This document shows, piece after piece, positions 49,405 through 52,555 of a stretch of DNA of 52,555 nucleotides. How positions within the stretch are numbered: the stretch's first letter is position 1; the number at the start of each line of letters is the position of its first letter. Location of the stretch: assembly GCF_000320405.1 (NCBI RefSeq), contig NZ_KB291600.1, forward strand, positions 1 to 52,555, written 5' to 3'. Origin of the DNA: Clostridium celatum DSM 1785 (GTDB lineage Bacteria; Bacillota; Clostridia; Clostridiales; Clostridiaceae). The position numbers and the translations under genes were made by a program. A model generated the notes under the pieces. The model worked only from the letters and a program-made list of their open reading frames with translations. It was not told the DNA's origin and ran no database searches.

Positions 49405-49481
49405 CTTTATTTTACCCCCATCTTATAAATTTCTTGATTATTGCCTAAATATTTTTACTAATCATTTAGAATTTTAAATAA

Positions 49482-49649
49482 TTATTTTTTTCTATTTTGA
49501 TTAACTACATAATCAGCTATAACTCCAATTAAAATTCCAAAACATAATCCAATAGATATCTCATTAAAGAAAACACCTGTTGAGATTCCTAATGCTATTC
49601 CTAAAGGTAAAAATACCACTTTATCTTCTTGGTTATTTTTGTTTCTCAT
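49482..49649 (-). CDS. Small Gly-rich membrane protein, 55 aa
   Basis: Begins MRNKNNQEDKVVFLPLG and has two short hydrophobic helices (about 13-27 and 31-48) with glycine spacing typical of packed helices (LGIALGISTG, GLCFGILIGV). GGGGGAT is 6 nt before the ATG. It is not recognised beyond resemblance to small glycine-zipper membrane proteins. Probably first in a pair with the 122-residue membrane protein. Confidence 0.65.
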   Translation of the reverse strand: MRNKNNQEDKVVFLPLGIALGISTGVFFNEISIGLCFGILIGVIADYVVNQNRKK

Positions 49650-49870
49650 TTTAATCCCCCAATTAATTAACGAAAAATTTAACCTGTTTACTATCTATTA
49701 TATTCTTTCAAAATCATTTTTACCATATAATAGAAATCAATTGCAATATTAATATTTTACTGCCATATATTTTATAATATACACCATCAAAAAGAGTTTA
49801 TTTTCTGTTATATAATTTGAATTTATAAAATTATTTATAAGTATTTCTCCTTTTATACTAAAAAAGAAAA

Positions 49871-49916
49871 ATACCATATATATAACTCAAATAAATTCAA
49901 ATTATATATACGGTAT
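49871..49916 (-). terminator. Terminator after the zinc-ribbon gene
   Basis: ATACC/GGTAT outer pairing plus an ATATATA helix with one bulge; the minus strand then runs into TTTTTCTTTTTT. Confidence 0.6.
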
Positions 49917-49926
49917 ATTTATTTTA

Positions 49927-50079
49927 TTAATAAGTATATATCTTGGCTATAGTTTCCTTACCATCACACTTCCAAATTACTTTTTCCTTACATTCATCAC
50001 AAGTTATAATCCCAGTAGAAACACACTCCGGATTTTCTGTAATAATTTCTCCACATTTTGGGCATCTGATTTTATCCAT
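49927..50079 (-). CDS. Small zinc-ribbon protein, 50 aa
   Basis: Starts MDKIRCPKCGEIITENPEC and carries a second pair, TCDEC. Cys at 6, 9, 27 and 30 would form a four-Cys zinc ribbon; Cys19 and Cys38 are extra. Such single-ribbon proteins are common and of mostly unknown function. AGGAG lies 8 nt before the ATG at 50079; an in-frame ATG five codons earlier overlaps the ribosome site. Opposite-strand frames are shadows. Confidence 0.75.
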   Translation of the reverse strand: MDKIRCPKCGEIITENPECVSTGIITCDECKEKVIWKCDGKETIAKIYTY

Positions 50080-50434
50080 TTTATACTCCTCCATTTTGCA
50101 TTGTCAATTTATTTTTACCTATGGATATTATTTACTGTATAGATATTTTCGGCTTTCCATATTTTAATAATTTAATTACATAGATTATTATTACCAATTA
50201 TTTCATTTTTAAACTAAATATTATTCTTAATTTAATGCTTAATACAAAAATAAATATTTCCATTTATCTTTAACACATTAAAATTTTACTTTTTTATACA
50301 TTTTTAAACATTATTCTATCTATATTATAAATATTTATGTTATAATTTGTAAATACATTTAATTAGTATAATTTTTTTTAAATCCTTATCATATTATTAA
50401 TATTATACCTATAGATTGTTAGAAAAATAATTTA

Positions 50435-50479
50435 TTGACAGTATCTGTTTAATATAATAAAATTTCCTTAAGGAAATTA
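50435..50479 (+). promoter_or_regulatory. Candidate promoter and perfect 18-bp palindrome upstream of glutamine synthetase
   Basis: TTGACA (50435-50440), 17 bp, then TAAAAA (50458-50463). A perfect palindrome AATTTCCTTAAGGAAATT covers 50462-50479, at the expected transcription start, and lacks a T run, so it is an operator candidate rather than a terminator. It is not the GlnR/TnrA TGTNA-N7-TNACA type. The rest of the 493-bp gap (50080-50572) is AT-rich without other features. Confidence 0.5.
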
Positions 50480-50572
50480 CGAACATTTTCTTACTTTTTA
50501 CCCATTTTATTCGAATTTTATACAAGAAAGGATGTGACCAAATTTCATATATTCATTATCTGATGTAATATT

Positions 50573-52489
50573 ATGAGATTAAAGCTTATGATTAATAACT
50601 TACTTTATACTATCCCAAAGGAAAATCACACAAAAGAGCAAGTAAAAGAAATACTACTAAATCATCCCGAAATAAAATTTGTTTCATTTGTAGGAATAGA
50701 TCTTTCTGGAAATGATACTGATGAAAAGATTCCTGTTAACTTATTCCTAAGTGATTTAGATTCTTTTATGCATGGAGTTGCAGTTCAAACTGATGGTTCT
50801 TCAGTTGTATTGCCTGGAATTGCAACATTAAATAATGCAAAAGTTGATATGGTTGCAGACTTAAACTGTAAATGGTTTGTTGACTATAATTATGATTTTA
50901 TAGACACTGTAACAAATAAACCTGTAGGAACATTAAGAATTCCTTGTTTTTTATATCATGATAATAAACCTGTAGATTCAAGAAATATTCTTAACAACGC
51001 AGTTAAAACTTTTAAAGAGACGTTATGGCAAATATTCGACACTCATCCTGAAGTTTTAAAAGCATATGACCTAACTAAAGATGAGGTTGAAGAAATAATT
51101 ATAACTTCTGCAACGGAATTAGAATTTTGGGTTAAAACTCCAAATAGCGATGCTGAACTTGAAGAATTATCTACTTCTCAAGTGCTTCATGAACAATATT
51201 GGACAAGAACAAAAGGAAAGGTTCGTACTGCATTAGAAGAAAGTTTATTATTAATGGAAGCTTATGGATTTGAACCTGAAATGGGTCATAAAGAAGTTGG
51301 TGGAGTTAGAGCTAAACTTGATGCTTCTGGTAACTTCAATCACGTAATGGAACAAATTGAAGTTGACTGGAAATATTCAGATGCTGTTCAAGCAGCTGAT
51401 AATGAATTATTTATTAAAATATTAGTTCAAGAAACTTATAGAAGGCATGGATTAGACGTTACATTTATGGCTAAACCACTTGATGGAGTTGCTGGTTCTG
51501 GTATGCATGTTCATTTAGGTATTAGCTTAAAACTTAAAAACGGTAAGAGAATTAATTTATTCCATACAACTAAAGACCATTTCCTAAGTGTTATTGGCTA
51601 CTCTTCTCTAATGGGATTACTTAAAAATTATGAAGTTATGAATCCATTTATATCTTCAACTAATAACTCTCTTAAAAGATTAAAACCTGGATTTGAAGCT
51701 CCAGTTTGCATAGTTACTTCTCTTGGATTATCTCCAAGTAATCCATCTAGAAATAGATCAATATTAGTTGGGCTTATAAGAGATTTAGCTAATCCTTTAG
51801 CTACAAGATTTGAACTTCGTTCACCAAATCCACACTCAAATGCATATATAACTATAGCTGTGTGCTATATGGCAATGCTTGATGGTATCCTTTATGCAAT
51901 TAAAAACAATAAATCAGAAGATGATCTTTTAGCTGAACTTTCTAAAGAATATGGTGAAGAAGCTGACTATTTAGAAAAATATAGAAAATATAGAGCTGAA
52001 GAAGATGTGTTTGAAGACTTTACAGAAGAAGAAAGAAATAAGTACTTTAGCAAAGCTCCAGCAACTATATATGAAAATATAAAGGCTTTAGATAAATATC
52101 CCGAAAAAGTTGAAGTTTTAAAAAGAAACGGTGTATTAACTGATCAACTTATAAATAGTTTTAGAATGGCAGTTATGAAAAGATGGACTATGGAAATTGC
52201 TCATAGAATAGTTAATAAATTTACTACAGAAATAAGAAACTGTAAATGCCTTCATAATAGTGAAAAAGCATTAGATTTAGATTTAACTAATTGGATGCAA
52301 ATTCACGACTTAAGACTTTATATAATGAAAGATACTAATTCAACTGAGAGCCTATTCACACGACTTAAAAATGCAATTTCAGAAAACAATTTAGAACTTG
52401 CTTCTGATCTTTATTTAGAACTTGAAGATAAAATGAGTTTATTAAGAAGCATGTATTCATCATATAAAAAGAATCTTTTAGATATTTAG
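50573..52489 (+). CDS. glnA: Glutamine synthetase, long clostridial form
   Basis: Makes glutamine from glutamate, ammonia and ATP. Catalytic motifs are all there: the metal/ammonia-site strand ATELEFWV, GSGMHVHLGIS (His-containing ATP/metal loop), the Arg-rich NSLKRLKPG and SRNRSILVGLIRD, and RFELRSPNPHSNAYI. At 638 residues it is much longer than the 440-470 of GSI-alpha/beta; the extra 150 or so residues form a C-terminal helical extension after the catalytic core (EADYLEKYRKYRAEEDVFED onward). The N-terminus has no strong ribosome site before either ATG (50573 or 50588), which is odd for this genome. Monocistronic as far as the window shows. Confidence 0.88.
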   Translation: MRLKLMINNLLYTIPKENHTKEQVKEILLNHPEIKFVSFVGIDLSGNDTDEKIPVNLFLSDLDSFMHGVAVQTDGSSVVLPGIATLNNAKVDMVADLNCKWFVDYNYDFIDTVTNKPVGTLRIPCFLYHDNKPVDSRNILNNAVKTFKETLWQIFDTHPEVLKAYDLTKDEVEEIIITSATELEFWVKTPNSDAELEELSTSQVLHEQYWTRTKGKVRTALEESLLLMEAYGFEPEMGHKEVGGVRAKLDASGNFNHVMEQIEVDWKYSDAVQAADNELFIKILVQETYRRHGLDVTFMAKPLDGVAGSGMHVHLGISLKLKNGKRINLFHTTKDHFLSVIGYSSLMGLLKNYEVMNPFISSTNNSLKRLKPGFEAPVCIVTSLGLSPSNPSRNRSILVGLIRDLANPLATRFELRSPNPHSNAYITIAVCYMAMLDGILYAIKNNKSEDDLLAELSKEYGEEADYLEKYRKYRAEEDVFEDFTEEERNKYFSKAPATIYENIKALDKYPEKVEVLKRNGVLTDQLINSFRMAVMKRWTMEIAHRIVNKFTTEIRNCKCLHNSEKALDLDLTNWMQIHDLRLYIMKDTNSTESLFTRLKNAISENNLELASDLYLELEDKMSLLRSMYSSYKKNLLDI

Positions 52490-52555
52490 AAAAATAATAA
52501 AAATCCAGTAGAACTTATTGTTTATCTAGAGACTGTAGATAATTTTGTGTAATAT

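Noticed and set aside
50526..50536. AAAGGATGTG as ribosome site and start of glutamine synthetase
   Set aside because: The start codons near it are out of frame with the glutamine synthetase reading frame.
1..52555. Mobile elements, prophage, CRISPR, tRNA or rRNA
   Set aside because: No transposase or integrase reading frame, no regular spaced repeats, and no tRNA-like TTCGA arm with matching acceptor was seen on either strand.

Overview
The window is very AT-rich, with strong GGAGG-type ribosome binding sites and typical Firmicutes hairpin/T-run terminators. It carries spore-associated genes (a GerMN lipoprotein and a collagen-like, exosporium-type protein), an O2-independent style Cys-type sulfatase, large modular secreted glycosidases and a long clostridial-type glutamine synthetase. 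Together these point to a low-GC, host- or mucus-associated Clostridium, close in style to C. perfringens, C. tertium or C. baratii. It looks like ordinary chromosome: I see no phage, IS element, tRNA, rRNA or CRISPR.

Layout. 0-5.2 kb: cytoplasmic sulfatase (-), Ca2+-type P-type ATPase (+) and two small unknown genes. 5.2-11.1 kb: glycogen phosphorylase (-), an asparagine synthetase behind a clear transcription attenuator, a membrane-anchored alpha/beta hydrolase and a Cys-rich DUF1450-like protein. 11.2-19 kb: a soluble TPR histidine kinase with no response regulator beside it, and a 1772-residue LPXTG-anchored GH84 beta-N-acetylglucosaminidase. 19.3-23.3 kb: a marR-ABC-ABC operon encoding an asymmetric heterodimeric exporter with palindromic operators at its promoter. 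23.5-28.4 kb: a giant GH110-like alpha-galactosidase ending in a dockerin, broken by one extra A. 28.6-36.2 kb: a DUF1540 protein, a secreted helical protein, a Gfo/Idh/MocA protein, an M20 peptidase-PAP2 pair, a GerMN lipoprotein, an aromatic acid exporter-like protein and a collagen-like protein. 36.4-39.7 kb: a Nudix hydrolase and an MBOAT + DHHW pair for envelope polysaccharide acetylation. 40-43 kb: nadA-nadB-nadC, with nadB frameshifted by one extra A. 43-52.5 kb: a GH3 hexosaminidase lipoprotein, an amidase with no methionine codon, several membrane and small proteins, an AI-2E-type permease and glutamine synthetase.

How it fits together. A recurring theme is scavenging and remodelling of amino-sugar and host glycans: GH84, GH110, sulfatase, GH3, possibly the Gfo/Idh/MocA enzyme, and glycogen storage. 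Nitrogen and NAD assimilation genes (asnB, glutamine synthetase, nadABC) have recognisable cis-regulatory structures. The two frameshifts (GH110 and nadB) are both single-A gains in short A runs, so assembly error has to be excluded before calling either gene dead. I found no clear-cut new multi-gene system. The strongest second-look items are the asnB leader RNA, the non-AUG methionine-free amidase, the dockerin/sortase glycosidase pair and the paired A-tract frameshifts.
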